DNA of 6,752 bases from positions 1 to 6,752 of the forward strand of contig MGXG01000068.1 in NCBI GenBank assembly GCA_001801285.1, read 5' to 3'. Made by a program: the position numbers and the translations under genes. This stretch comes from Gammaproteobacteria bacterium GWE2_37_16. Its GTDB lineage: Bacteria > Pseudomonadota > Gammaproteobacteria > UBA9339. The notes beneath the pieces are model-generated. The model was not told the DNA's origin. It worked only from the letters and a program-made list of their open reading frames with translations, and did not search any database. Shown one piece after another: positions 1-6,305 of this stretch; position 1 is the stretch's first letter, and every line of letters starts with the position of its first letter.

Positions 1-535
1 CCAAATCTTCACTGACTAAAAGTTCAGCAGGATTAAGACGCTCCAATTCACTGCGCAAAGCGGCATGACCATTAACTTCCAGCACGCAAAATTCACCACT
101 TGAAAAATCCAAAATGGCAATGCCGAATTTTTCCTTGTCACAATTAATTGCGACTAAAAGATTATCGCTCCGTTCTTCGAGTAAGGCTTCCTCACTGATT
201 GTTCCGGGGGTGATAATACGCACGACTTTACGCTCAACGGGACCTTTACTTGTAGCTGGATCACCAATTTGTTCACAAATCGCTACTGATTCGCCAAGTT
301 TCACAAGTTTTGCTAAATAATTTTCCGCAGCATGGTGCGGAACGCCAGCCATTGGAATTGGTTTGCCACTCGATTGACCACGTGCGGTTAAAGTAATATC
401 CAGTAATTTTGCAGCTTTACAGGCATCATCATAAAACAATTCATAAAAATCGCCCATGCGATAAAAAAGCAAAATATGCGGATGTTCAGCTTTAATCCGC
501 AAATATTGTTGCATGACGGGGGTGTGTTGTTCCAT
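1..535 (-). CDS. mutS: DNA mismatch repair protein MutS, N-terminal part (runs off the left edge)
   Basis: MutS recognises mismatches and small insertion/deletion loops and recruits MutL in an ATP-dependent way. About 178 N-terminal residues are visible, out of roughly 850 usual for the family. They cover the mismatch-binding domain I and the start of the connector domain. The protein begins MEQHTPVMQQYLRIKAEHP and contains the motif GDFYELFYDDA, in which Phe30 and Glu32 correspond to the mismatch-wedging Phe-x-Glu of E. coli MutS. Further conserved blocks are PMAGVPHHAAENYLAKL, ESVAICEQIGDPATSKGP and RIITPGTISEEALLEER. The ATG at 533-535 is chosen because it aligns with the family start and an in-frame stop lies a few codons upstream. 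No Shine-Dalgarno sequence is evident. The gene is divergent from rsmE. Identity is certain from the motifs; the ATPase and clamp domains lie outside the window. Confidence 0.97.
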   Translation of the reverse strand, partial: MEQHTPVMQQYLRIKAEHPHILLFYRMGDFYELFYDDACKAAKLLDITLTARGQSSGKPIPMAGVPHHAAENYLAKLVKLGESVAICEQIGDPATSKGPVERKVVRIITPGTISEEALLEERSDNLLVAINCDKEKFGIAILDFSSGEFCVLEVNGHAALRSELERLNPAELLVSEDL

Positions 536-765
536 GGTTTTAGTTTGAAGTTATAAAAATATTGCAAAATAAATCAAGTTTTTAAAAACATATAACTCAA
601 AATATACATTTTTATCTAAAGTGGCAATTTTCTGCAACCCATGTTCCGCAGTTTTGCACTTTACGGCATAACAAAATAATTCCAAATTTCCACATGGTCA
701 ATACCGTTGCAAAATGGTAAAATCAACAAAAAATTCATCCAAATTCAAATTTTAAATTTCTCAAA
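536..765. promoter_or_regulatory. Divergent intergenic region between mutS and rsmE
   Basis: This AT-rich spacer separates two genes transcribed away from each other, so it must hold both promoters. I see no small gene or RNA gene in it. For rsmE the best candidate I see is weak: TTGCAC at 654-659 with AATAAT at 675-680, a spacer of only 15 bases. Neither mutS nor rsmE has a recognisable Shine-Dalgarno sequence directly before its ATG. The nonamer ttgcaaaat occurs at 562-570 and 707-715 in the same orientation, which may be chance in such AT-rich sequence. Confidence 0.5.
550..577 (-). promoter_or_regulatory. Candidate sigma-70 promoter of mutS
   Basis: Reading the minus strand, a -35-like TTGATT (577 to 572) is followed after 16 bases by a -10-like TATAAC (555 to 550), which matches five of six bases of the TATAAT consensus. 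Transcription would then start near position 543, only about eight bases before the mutS ATG. That would give a nearly leaderless message, consistent with the absence of a Shine-Dalgarno sequence. This is inferred from consensus matching only, and AT-rich sequence gives such matches easily. Confidence 0.3.
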
Positions 766-1518
766 ATGCATATACCAAGAATCTACATCGAAACCGATTT
801 AAAAACTGGTGCAGAAATAAATCTTACCAAAGATGCTTCGCAACACCTGCATGTTTTGCGCCTTAAGTGTGGGGACTCACTACTTCTATTTAATGGTAAT
901 GGCGAAGAGTATACGGCAATCTTACAACAAAAAAACAAAAATTGTGCACGGATTCAGTTAATAAAATGCTTTAAACCCAAAGTCGAATCATCGTTAAAAA
1001 TTAATATTGTTCAAGGTTTGGCGCGCGGCGAAAAAATGGATTTCATCATTCAAAAAGCTACAGAATTGGGCGCGCAAACTATCACGCCCTTAATTACTGA
1101 ATATTGCAATGTTAATTTATCTGACGAGCGGTTGGAAAAGCGTCTATTGCATTGGCAAGCGGTTGCCATTAGTGCAGTTGAACAATCTGGTCGTTGCTGT
1201 ATCCCAAAAATTCAACCCGCACAAAAAATGATCGCGTGGCTAAAACAACCGCAAGAAGGTCTAACATTGATTTTAAATCCAAAAGCTACTAGCGGTCTGA
1301 ATACACTATTTAAAAATACCAAAAATCAACCAAATATTATAAACTTGCTCGTCGGTCCGGAAGGAGGTTTTAGTGCAGAAGAAATTAAATTGGCAGAAGA
1401 ATTTAGTTGGCAATCTATTCGCCTGGGACCAAGAATTTTACGTACCGAAACAGCAGCACTAGTTATGGCTAGTATTTTGCAGGCAAGGTGGGGCGACTTA
1501 GGTAATGATAAATTTTAA
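766..1518 (+). CDS. rsmE: 16S rRNA (uracil(1498)-N3)-methyltransferase RsmE
   Basis: RsmE uses S-adenosylmethionine to methylate N3 of U1498 in 16S rRNA, in helix 44 near the decoding site of the assembled 30S subunit. The 250-residue protein is close to the E. coli length of about 243. An N-terminal PUA-like RNA-binding part (residues 1-70, starting MHIPRIY) is followed by a SPOUT methyltransferase domain with a C-terminal trefoil knot. Visible signatures are RGEKMDFIIQKATELG (87-102), AVEQSGR (137-143), LLVGPEGG (194-201) and LGPRILRTETAAL (220-232), the last two forming the AdoMet-binding knot. The ATG is the family start, although the sequence before it is AT-rich with no clear ribosome-binding site. 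Its 3' end overlaps the next gene by 14 bases, which suggests co-transcription. In many gammaproteobacteria rsmE neighbours gshB instead. An A7 run at 929-935 is ordinary for this base composition. Confidence 0.96.
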   Translation: MHIPRIYIETDLKTGAEINLTKDASQHLHVLRLKCGDSLLLFNGNGEEYTAILQQKNKNCARIQLIKCFKPKVESSLKINIVQGLARGEKMDFIIQKATELGAQTITPLITEYCNVNLSDERLEKRLLHWQAVAISAVEQSGRCCIPKIQPAQKMIAWLKQPQEGLTLILNPKATSGLNTLFKNTKNQPNIINLLVGPEGGFSAEEIKLAEEFSWQSIRLGPRILRTETAALVMASILQARWGDLGNDKF

Positions 1519-2824
1519 ATTATTACGAAATTTTGTAACATTGTTTATTGGTTATTTGGCGATTTTATTAGGTTTATGGACTTTATCACCAAATATTTCA
1601 GCAATGCCAAAAACCTCACTTGTAACTGGAATGAGTGTTTCAACAACACCTGAATTTTCCCGTCTCATTTTTGATTTAACGACGCCAGTTTCTTATAAAG
1701 CTTTTACTTTAACTCATCCAGATCGCCTTACCATAGACATTAATGGCACCAAACTTGCTGCCAGACTTAACCATCCAGCACTTTTAAACACGAGTATAAC
1801 CGCCGTTCGCAGTAATCAAATGGCACAACAACTACGTTTGGTTCTTGACCTTAAGGAGCAACATCCTTTTAAATGCCAAATGGTCAAAATTCCCGGCACG
1901 GAAGATTGGCGATTGATTGTGGATTTATTTAATACTAAACAAGTGCAAACAGCGCCTAGTGAAAATGCATTTAATCCATATACAAGTGATGCTACCAATT
2001 ACCAGCCAAGAAATAGGCAAATAGCCAATAATTTCCCTACAAACAATCAATCTTTCACAGGCAATATGTCTGTTTCCAGCAATATGGTCACCCTACGCCA
2101 GCGACCACAACCCAAAATCATTGCACCTCTCTTAAGCAAATATCACACTAATATCATCGTTATTGATCCAGGACATGGGGGTAAAGACTCGGGAGCCATT
2201 GGAGTTGCGGGTAGCCAAGAAAAAAATATCGTTCTTTCCATTTCAAAATATTTACAATATATTCTCAATCAACAACCAGGATTTCGCGCTGTTTTAACGC
2301 GTGACAATGACTATTTCATCAGCCTTAGACAACGTTTAAATATTGCTCATAAAGATAGAGCCGACATGTTTGTCGCGATTCATGCTGACGCTTACACCAA
2401 CAAAGATGCTATTGGCGCGTCGGTTTTTGCTCTTTCACAACGTGGCGCAACTAGTGAACTTGCTCGCTGGGTTGCAAAAAAGGAAAATGAATCAGAACTT
2501 GGGCATGTTATTGCTGATAAAAACTTACTTTTAAAATCAGTTTTAATCGATTTAGCCCAAACATTAACTATCGATTCCAGCCTAGAAATCGGCAGAAGCA
2601 TTATGGGACAACTTTCACGTGTAACTGAATTGCATTGCCCAAGAGTTGAGCAAGCGGCTTTTGTTGTACTCAAAGCTCCTGATATTCCATCTTTATTGGT
2701 GGAAACTGGATTCATTTCCAATGCTGCCGAAGAAAAACGTTTAAATGATCAACGTTATCAATATAAAATTGCCATTGCTTTAGCACAAGGAATTAAAAAC
2801 TATTTTTTACAGCACCCTGGTTAA
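1505..2824 (+). CDS. amiB: Periplasmic N-acetylmuramoyl-L-alanine amidase (AmiB/AmiC type)
   Basis: This zinc enzyme cleaves the bond between N-acetylmuramic acid and L-alanine in peptidoglycan, splitting septal murein during daughter-cell separation. The 439-residue protein starts with a hydrophobic export segment (about residues 10-34) without a twin arginine, so Sec export is likely, with possible cleavage after NISA. An AMIN septal-targeting domain covers about 38-143 and a Gln/Asn-rich linker about 150-205. The Amidase_3 catalytic domain runs from about 215 to the end. Expected zinc ligands are His224 (DPGHGG), Glu239 (SQEKN) and His293 (AIHADA), with catalytic Glu400 (VETGFISN). The segment around 326-362 matches the autoinhibitory insertion that EnvC- or NlpD-type activators relieve in the family. 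There is no C-terminal LysM domain, unlike E. coli AmiB, so the architecture is AmiC-like while the mutL adjacency is AmiB-like. The start is chosen because the next Met (34) would lose the signal peptide; AAGGTG at 1485-1490 is rather distant as a ribosome-binding site. Confidence 0.93.
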   Translation: MINFKLLRNFVTLFIGYLAILLGLWTLSPNISAMPKTSLVTGMSVSTTPEFSRLIFDLTTPVSYKAFTLTHPDRLTIDINGTKLAARLNHPALLNTSITAVRSNQMAQQLRLVLDLKEQHPFKCQMVKIPGTEDWRLIVDLFNTKQVQTAPSENAFNPYTSDATNYQPRNRQIANNFPTNNQSFTGNMSVSSNMVTLRQRPQPKIIAPLLSKYHTNIIVIDPGHGGKDSGAIGVAGSQEKNIVLSISKYLQYILNQQPGFRAVLTRDNDYFISLRQRLNIAHKDRADMFVAIHADAYTNKDAIGASVFALSQRGATSELARWVAKKENESELGHVIADKNLLLKSVLIDLAQTLTIDSSLEIGRSIMGQLSRVTELHCPRVEQAAFVVLKAPDIPSLLVETGFISNAAEEKRLNDQRYQYKIAIALAQGIKNYFLQHPG

Positions 2825-2896
2825 AAAAATTTAAAATTATAAATTGATAAATCGCTTTTGCGATATTTGCAGAAAACAAAATGAGAATTTAGATCG

Positions 2897-3025
2897 CAGG
2901 ATCCTTCCCCCGCCCTAAATTCAGTATAAAACGCAAAATTTCTTAGCGCAATACCGTACTTTTTACTGTATTGTAAAATTAAAATTTCTTTTTTAAAATG
3001 AAGCTAGGGCGGGGGAAGGGACCTG
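2897..3025. repeat. 129-base imperfect palindrome, probable miniature inverted-repeat (MITE-like) element
   Basis: Two 27-base arms, 2897-2923 and 2999-3025, are inverted repeats with 23 matches, including a perfect GC-rich 15-base core (2903-2917 against 3005-3019, CCTTCCCCCGCCCTA and its complement). A second, inner inverted repeat at 2949-2958 and 2964-2973 (CAATACCGTA against TACTGTATTG, nine of ten pairs) surrounds a five-base loop. Both repeats share one centre, position 2961, and 13 of the 25 positions between them are also complementary. The whole unit therefore reads as one long, partly decayed palindrome. The GC-rich ends stand out sharply from the AT-rich surroundings. There is no coding potential and I could not find a convincing flanking target-site duplication. 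A mobile non-autonomous repeat is inferred. The alternatives are a structured transcript leader or a bidirectional terminator, but there is no U-tract directly after the outer stem. Confidence 0.6.
2971..2999 (+). promoter_or_regulatory. Candidate sigma-70 promoter of mutL, inside the palindromic element
   Basis: A -35-like TTGTAA (2971-2976) is separated by 17 bases from a -10-like TAAAAT (2994-2999). Transcription would start around 3006, inside the right GC-rich arm, leaving a leader of about 80 bases before mutL. It lies within the inverted-repeat element, so the element may supply or modulate mutL transcription. The call rests on consensus similarity alone, in AT-rich DNA. Confidence 0.35.
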
Positions 3026-3072
3026 TTTGAACTTTTTAACTGGTTATCAAAAATTGTAACCATTCAGCTACT

Positions 3073-3079
3073 GGAGAAG
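3073..3079 (+). promoter_or_regulatory. Ribosome-binding site of mutL
   Basis: The purine-rich GGAGAAG ends nine bases before the ATG at 3089. It is the clearest Shine-Dalgarno-like sequence in the window and supports the chosen mutL start. Confidence 0.65.
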
Positions 3080-3088
3080 CTAAATCAC

Positions 3089-5068
3089 ATGTCTATTCAA
3101 ATTCTTGATCCTTATCTTGCTAGCCAAATAGCCGCTGGTGAAGTCATTGAAAGACCATCGTCGGTGTTAAAAGAACTGCTCGAAAACAGTCTTGATTCTG
3201 GCGCACAAAGTTTAGAAATAACCATCAACAAGGGTGGAAGTTCTTTGATTCAAATCCGTGATAATGGCTGTGGTATTGCTAAAGATGATTTGGCACTTGC
3301 TTTGCACCGCCATGCTACGAGCAAAATTAGCAAATTCGAAGATTTAGAACACGTTCTTACTCTTGGCTTTCGTGGCGAAGCGCTTGCCAGTATCAGCTCA
3401 GTTTCGCGGCTCTCTTTAACTTCACGTACCGCCGAACAAAGCACTGCCTGGCGTATTGCGGCGGACGGTCGTGAGCCAAGCTCAGAGTTAGTTCCAACAG
3501 CACACCCAATTGGTACTACTATCGAAGTTCACGATTTATTTTTCAACACTCCTGCCCGACGCAAATTTTTACGCAATGAAGCAACAGAATTTCGCCATCT
3601 TGCCGAGGTTGTTAATCGTTTAGCTTTAAGTCGTTTTGATGTTGCCTTTACCGTTAAACATAATGACCGTTTATATTTAAAACTTGATGCTGCAGAAACA
3701 CCAACAGCCAAAATCGCCCGCATAGCTACTGTCTGTGATCCAGCTTTTGCGGAACAAGCTTTAGAGGTAACTAGCGAAAAAAGTGGTTTTAAATTAACCG
3801 GGTGGATCGGCCAACCAACGTTTGCACGCAGTAAAACCGATTTGCAATATTTCTACATTAATGGTCGCATTGTGCGCGATAAATTACTATTACATGCCCT
3901 GCGTCTTGCTTATCAAGATGTTCTCGCACGCGATAAACAACCAGCTTTTGTGCTTTATTTGGAATTAAATCCAGAGTTAGTTGATGTTAACGTTCATCCA
4001 ACTAAACACGAAGTACGTTTTCGTGATAGCCGCCTGATACATGACTTTTTGGTGCATAGTTTAAAACAAACGCTTGCGACAACTAATCCCTCACAAGGTA
4101 AATCCACAGGAAGTGTGTTCACAAGTCAACAGGAAGTTGACAACGCAACCCCAATTAACTTACAAGAAGAAACTAAACTATCATATAAAAGCCAAGAAAA
4201 TACCGTAAGCAATCTGAATTTTGCCGAAAAACGTACTGATTATTTCAATATTCCAATTACTGAAGAATTTGAACCAAAAATCCCCCCCCCAACGCAGCAA
4301 CCTTTTATCAAAAAAGAACCCACACAACCAAATCACCAAGATAACTTCACAGAAAATGAAATTCAACGTAGACGAGAAGATGATAATTCATATAAATCAC
4401 TTCATGAGGTCGATGAGATATATAAACAAAATTACTTTATAAATCAACACGATACATCCGAAGCTCCTAAAAATAAAACTGAAGAACCTGTTTTGCCGTT
4501 AGGATTTGCTCTTGCTCAATTACATGGAACTTACATTCTTGCCCAAAACGCTACTGGACTTGTTATTATCGATGCTCATGCCGCACATGAACGTGTTACT
4601 TATGAAAAATTGAAACAAGCATATGCTGCCAATGAATTGAAAGCCCAGCCTTTACTGCTTCCTCTAACTATACCCGTTACACGCCAAGAAATTGCTTGTG
4701 TAGAAGAGTATCAGGCAGAACTGGAAAAATTGGGTTTGGAATTGGCGTGTTTAGGAGAAAATACCGTTGCTGTACGCAAAATGCCAGCGCTTTTACATGA
4801 TGCTGATTTAGAGAATTTTATCCATGAGGTTCTAGCAGATTTGGCGACCTATGAGGAAAGCGTCAATACGCAAAATTATGTCGATAAAATACTATCTACT
4901 TTTGCCTGCCATCATTCAATTCGCGCTCATCGCAAAATGACCATACCAGAAATGAATGAGTTGTTACGCCAGCTGGAAAAAACTGCCCGCGGCAACCAAT
5001 GTAACCATGGTCGCCCAACTTGGCTACAAATGACGCTTGGTGAGATTGGAAAGAAGTTTATGCGGTAA
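3089..5068 (+). CDS. mutL: DNA mismatch repair protein MutL with C-terminal endonuclease motif
   Basis: MutL is the ATP-dependent dimer that couples MutS mismatch recognition to strand incision. The 659-residue protein has an N-terminal GHKL ATPase and transducer region (about 1-330): KELLENSLDSGA with catalytic Glu29 and Mg-binding Asn33, RDNGCGI with Asp58, ATSKI, GFRGEALASISSV (93-105) and NVHPTKHEVRF (301-311). A polar, low-conservation linker (about 331-465) leads to the C-terminal dimerisation domain (about 468-659). That domain holds DAHAAHERVTYE (495-506), which fits the metal-binding DQHA(x)2E(x)4E nuclease motif except for Ala in place of Gln. It also has ACHHSIRA (606-613) and QCNHGRPT (637-644), the other metal-site motifs of nuclease-type MutL proteins. 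MutH-dependent E. coli MutL lacks these, so self-nicking repair is inferred. The linker codons 398-401 contain nine consecutive C (4282-4290), a possible slippage site. A good ribosome-binding site precedes the ATG. The downstream gene is convergent. Confidence 0.97.
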   Translation: MSIQILDPYLASQIAAGEVIERPSSVLKELLENSLDSGAQSLEITINKGGSSLIQIRDNGCGIAKDDLALALHRHATSKISKFEDLEHVLTLGFRGEALASISSVSRLSLTSRTAEQSTAWRIAADGREPSSELVPTAHPIGTTIEVHDLFFNTPARRKFLRNEATEFRHLAEVVNRLALSRFDVAFTVKHNDRLYLKLDAAETPTAKIARIATVCDPAFAEQALEVTSEKSGFKLTGWIGQPTFARSKTDLQYFYINGRIVRDKLLLHALRLAYQDVLARDKQPAFVLYLELNPELVDVNVHPTKHEVRFRDSRLIHDFLVHSLKQTLATTNPSQGKSTGSVFTSQQEVDNATPINLQEETKLSYKSQENTVSNLNFAEKRTDYFNIPITEEFEPKIPPPTQQPFIKKEPTQPNHQDNFTENEIQRRREDDNSYKSLHEVDEIYKQNYFINQHDTSEAPKNKTEEPVLPLGFALAQLHGTYILAQNATGLVIIDAHAAHERVTYEKLKQAYAANELKAQPLLLPLTIPVTRQEIACVEEYQAELEKLGLELACLGENTVAVRKMPALLHDADLENFIHEVLADLATYEESVNTQNYVDKILSTFACHHSIRAHRKMTIPEMNELLRQLEKTARGNQCNHGRPTWLQMTLGEIGKKFMR

Positions 5069-5070
5069 TT

Positions 5071-5091
5071 AAATATTAACAAACAATATTT
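5071..5091. terminator. Weak AT-only hairpin between convergent mutL and ackA
   Basis: AAATATT (5071-5077) and AATATTT (5085-5091) form a perfect seven-pair stem around a seven-base loop, in the 22-base gap between the two stop codons. Its position suits a bidirectional terminator. The stem is all A-T pairs and lacks a clear U-tract, so efficient intrinsic termination is doubtful. Confidence 0.2.
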
Positions 5092-6278
5092 TAACAAGAA
5101 GTCATCAGCGCAAAAGTTTCTTTTGCAATAGTTACTTCTTCGTCAGTGGGGATGGTGTAGAGCAGTAATTTGCTGTCCTGATGATAAATTTCATGTTGTC
5201 CGCTATTATTTGCGTCTTTATCAATTTTAGCGCCTAACCAAGCAATTTGTTCGCAAACTTTTTCACGAATATAGGGTGCGTTTTCACCAATTCCAGCGGT
5301 AAAAATCAAGCCATCCAAGCCTTGCAGTTCTGCGGTTAGTGTGCCAATCCAACAACAAATACGATAAATAAATAAATCAACTGCTGTCTTGGCGTCTTTG
5401 TTATTTGATTCCAGTAATTCTTTCATGTCAGAACCAATGCCACCGGAAACACCCAATAAACCTGATTCTTTGTAAAGTGTTTTCTCGATCTCCGTATAAG
5501 TCATTTTTTCCTGATCCAACAAATAAAGCATAACACCTGCATCAAGACAACCGCAGCGCGTTCCCATTGGTAATCCATCAAGAGCAGAAAAACCGATACT
5601 CGTTGCAACACTTTTACGATTATGTACAGCACACATAGTCGCACCCTGCCCTAAGTGAGCGATGATAAATTTGCCGTTGACTTTATCTTTTGGTAAATAC
5701 TTATCGAACTGTGAAACAACATAATCATAAGAAAGCCCATGGAAACCATAGCGACGCACGCCTTTTTCAGTTAACCATTTAGGAATGGCAAAAAGCTGTG
5801 ATAAAGGATTGCAAGTGGTATGAAAAGCGGTATCAAAACAGGCAACCTGAAATATTTTCGGGAATTTTTTTTGTAAAATCTTTATGCCATTAAGATTATA
5901 TGGTTGGTGCAAAGGAGCAAGAGGCTTTAGTTCTTCCAAATTAATTATTACTTCATCATTAATTACCGTTGCCCTATTATAATGAACACCCCCATGCGCA
6001 ACACGATGTCCAGCCGCGATAACATTAATTTGTTGCAGTTGTACCCAATGGAGAATTTCCTCGGTAGCGCGTGTGTAAGGATCGTTGCTTGGCGTAGTTT
6101 CCGAAAGATTTTTGTTGATTATAACCTCACCGGAAGATGCTTTTATTTTCAGATGTGGCTTTTGAATAATGTTGACAACAATTCCTGTGTATTCTTTTCG
6201 CACTGTTTCTCGTTCTAAAGCAAAAACAGCAAATTTGATACTGGAAGAACCTGAGTTCAAAATTAAAATTGCTTGCAT
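5091..6278 (-). CDS. ackA: Acetate kinase
   Basis: AckA interconverts acetyl phosphate plus ADP with acetate plus ATP in the cytoplasm, normally paired with phosphotransacetylase (Pta). The 395-residue protein is of usual family length and begins MQAILILNSGSSSIKF, the phosphate-loop signature. Residues equivalent to the known active site are all present: Asn8, Arg92 (GHRVAHGG), His124 (PLHQP), Asp149 (FDTAFH), His180 (RRYGFHG), Arg241 (GTRCG) and Glu381 (TDEE). The nucleotide-binding segments AHLGQGATMCAV (207-218) and FTAGIGENAPYIR (326-338) are intact. The segment GLPMGTRCGCLDAG follows the Cys-containing subtype rather than the E. coli-like TRSGD form, and has Ala where Pro is usual after LD. 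No pta is visible. The gene lies 27 bases downstream of the esterase gene on the same strand, so an operon is possible, and it converges on mutL. An A8 run encodes Gln-Lys-Lys at 5865-5872. No strong ribosome-binding site precedes the ATG. Confidence 0.96.
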   Translation of the reverse strand: MQAILILNSGSSSIKFAVFALERETVRKEYTGIVVNIIQKPHLKIKASSGEVIINKNLSETTPSNDPYTRATEEILHWVQLQQINVIAAGHRVAHGGVHYNRATVINDEVIINLEELKPLAPLHQPYNLNGIKILQKKFPKIFQVACFDTAFHTTCNPLSQLFAIPKWLTEKGVRRYGFHGLSYDYVVSQFDKYLPKDKVNGKFIIAHLGQGATMCAVHNRKSVATSIGFSALDGLPMGTRCGCLDAGVMLYLLDQEKMTYTEIEKTLYKESGLLGVSGGIGSDMKELLESNNKDAKTAVDLFIYRICCWIGTLTAELQGLDGLIFTAGIGENAPYIREKVCEQIAWLGAKIDKDANNSGQHEIYHQDSKLLLYTIPTDEEVTIAKETFALMTSC

Positions 6279-6305
6279 AGCGATTTACCGATGTTTTTTT
6301 AGTTT

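Noticed and set aside
114..320. 68-codon plus-strand open frame opposite mutS
   Set aside because: It is antisense to the highly conserved MutS mismatch-binding domain and has no independent support.
562..715. Direct repeat ttgcaaaat at 562-570 and 707-715, as paired operator sites
   Set aside because: Nine AT-rich bases recurring in an AT-rich spacer is easily chance, and no dyad symmetry or repeat spacing supports an operator.
2392..2721. 109-codon minus-strand open frame opposite the amidase
   Set aside because: It lies antisense to the conserved catalytic domain and resembles no protein family, so it is a shadow of the real gene.
2851..2864. Small hairpin ATCGC-tttt-GCGAT shortly after the amidase stop, as a possible terminator
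   Set aside because: The stem has only five pairs and is not followed by a U-tract, so it is too weak to call.
2893..2904. Two close GATC sites in and beside the left arm, considered as a Dam/SeqA-type regulatory cluster
   Set aside because: GATC is not enriched in the window by rough count, and MutL appears to be of the MutH-independent type, so a methylation role is unsupported.
2935..2990. Direct repeat aaaatttctt at 2935-2944 and 2981-2990 inside the palindromic element
   Set aside because: Short and AT-rich; partly explained by the near-palindromic AAATTT core falling in both halves of the element.
3007..3020. G-quadruplex potential in the right arm of the palindrome (GGG, GGGGG, GGG)
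   Set aside because: Only three runs of three or more G are present; a four-run three-tetrad structure cannot be formed.
4221..4442. 73-codon open frame inside mutL in another frame
   Set aside because: It is the shadow frame over the unconserved linker, with no ribosome-binding site or recognisable domain; it matters only as the product tail after a one-base deletion in the C tract.
5865..5872. A8 run within ackA as a programmed slippage site
   Set aside because: It encodes Gln-Lys-Lys in a non-catalytic region and such A runs are expected at this base composition.
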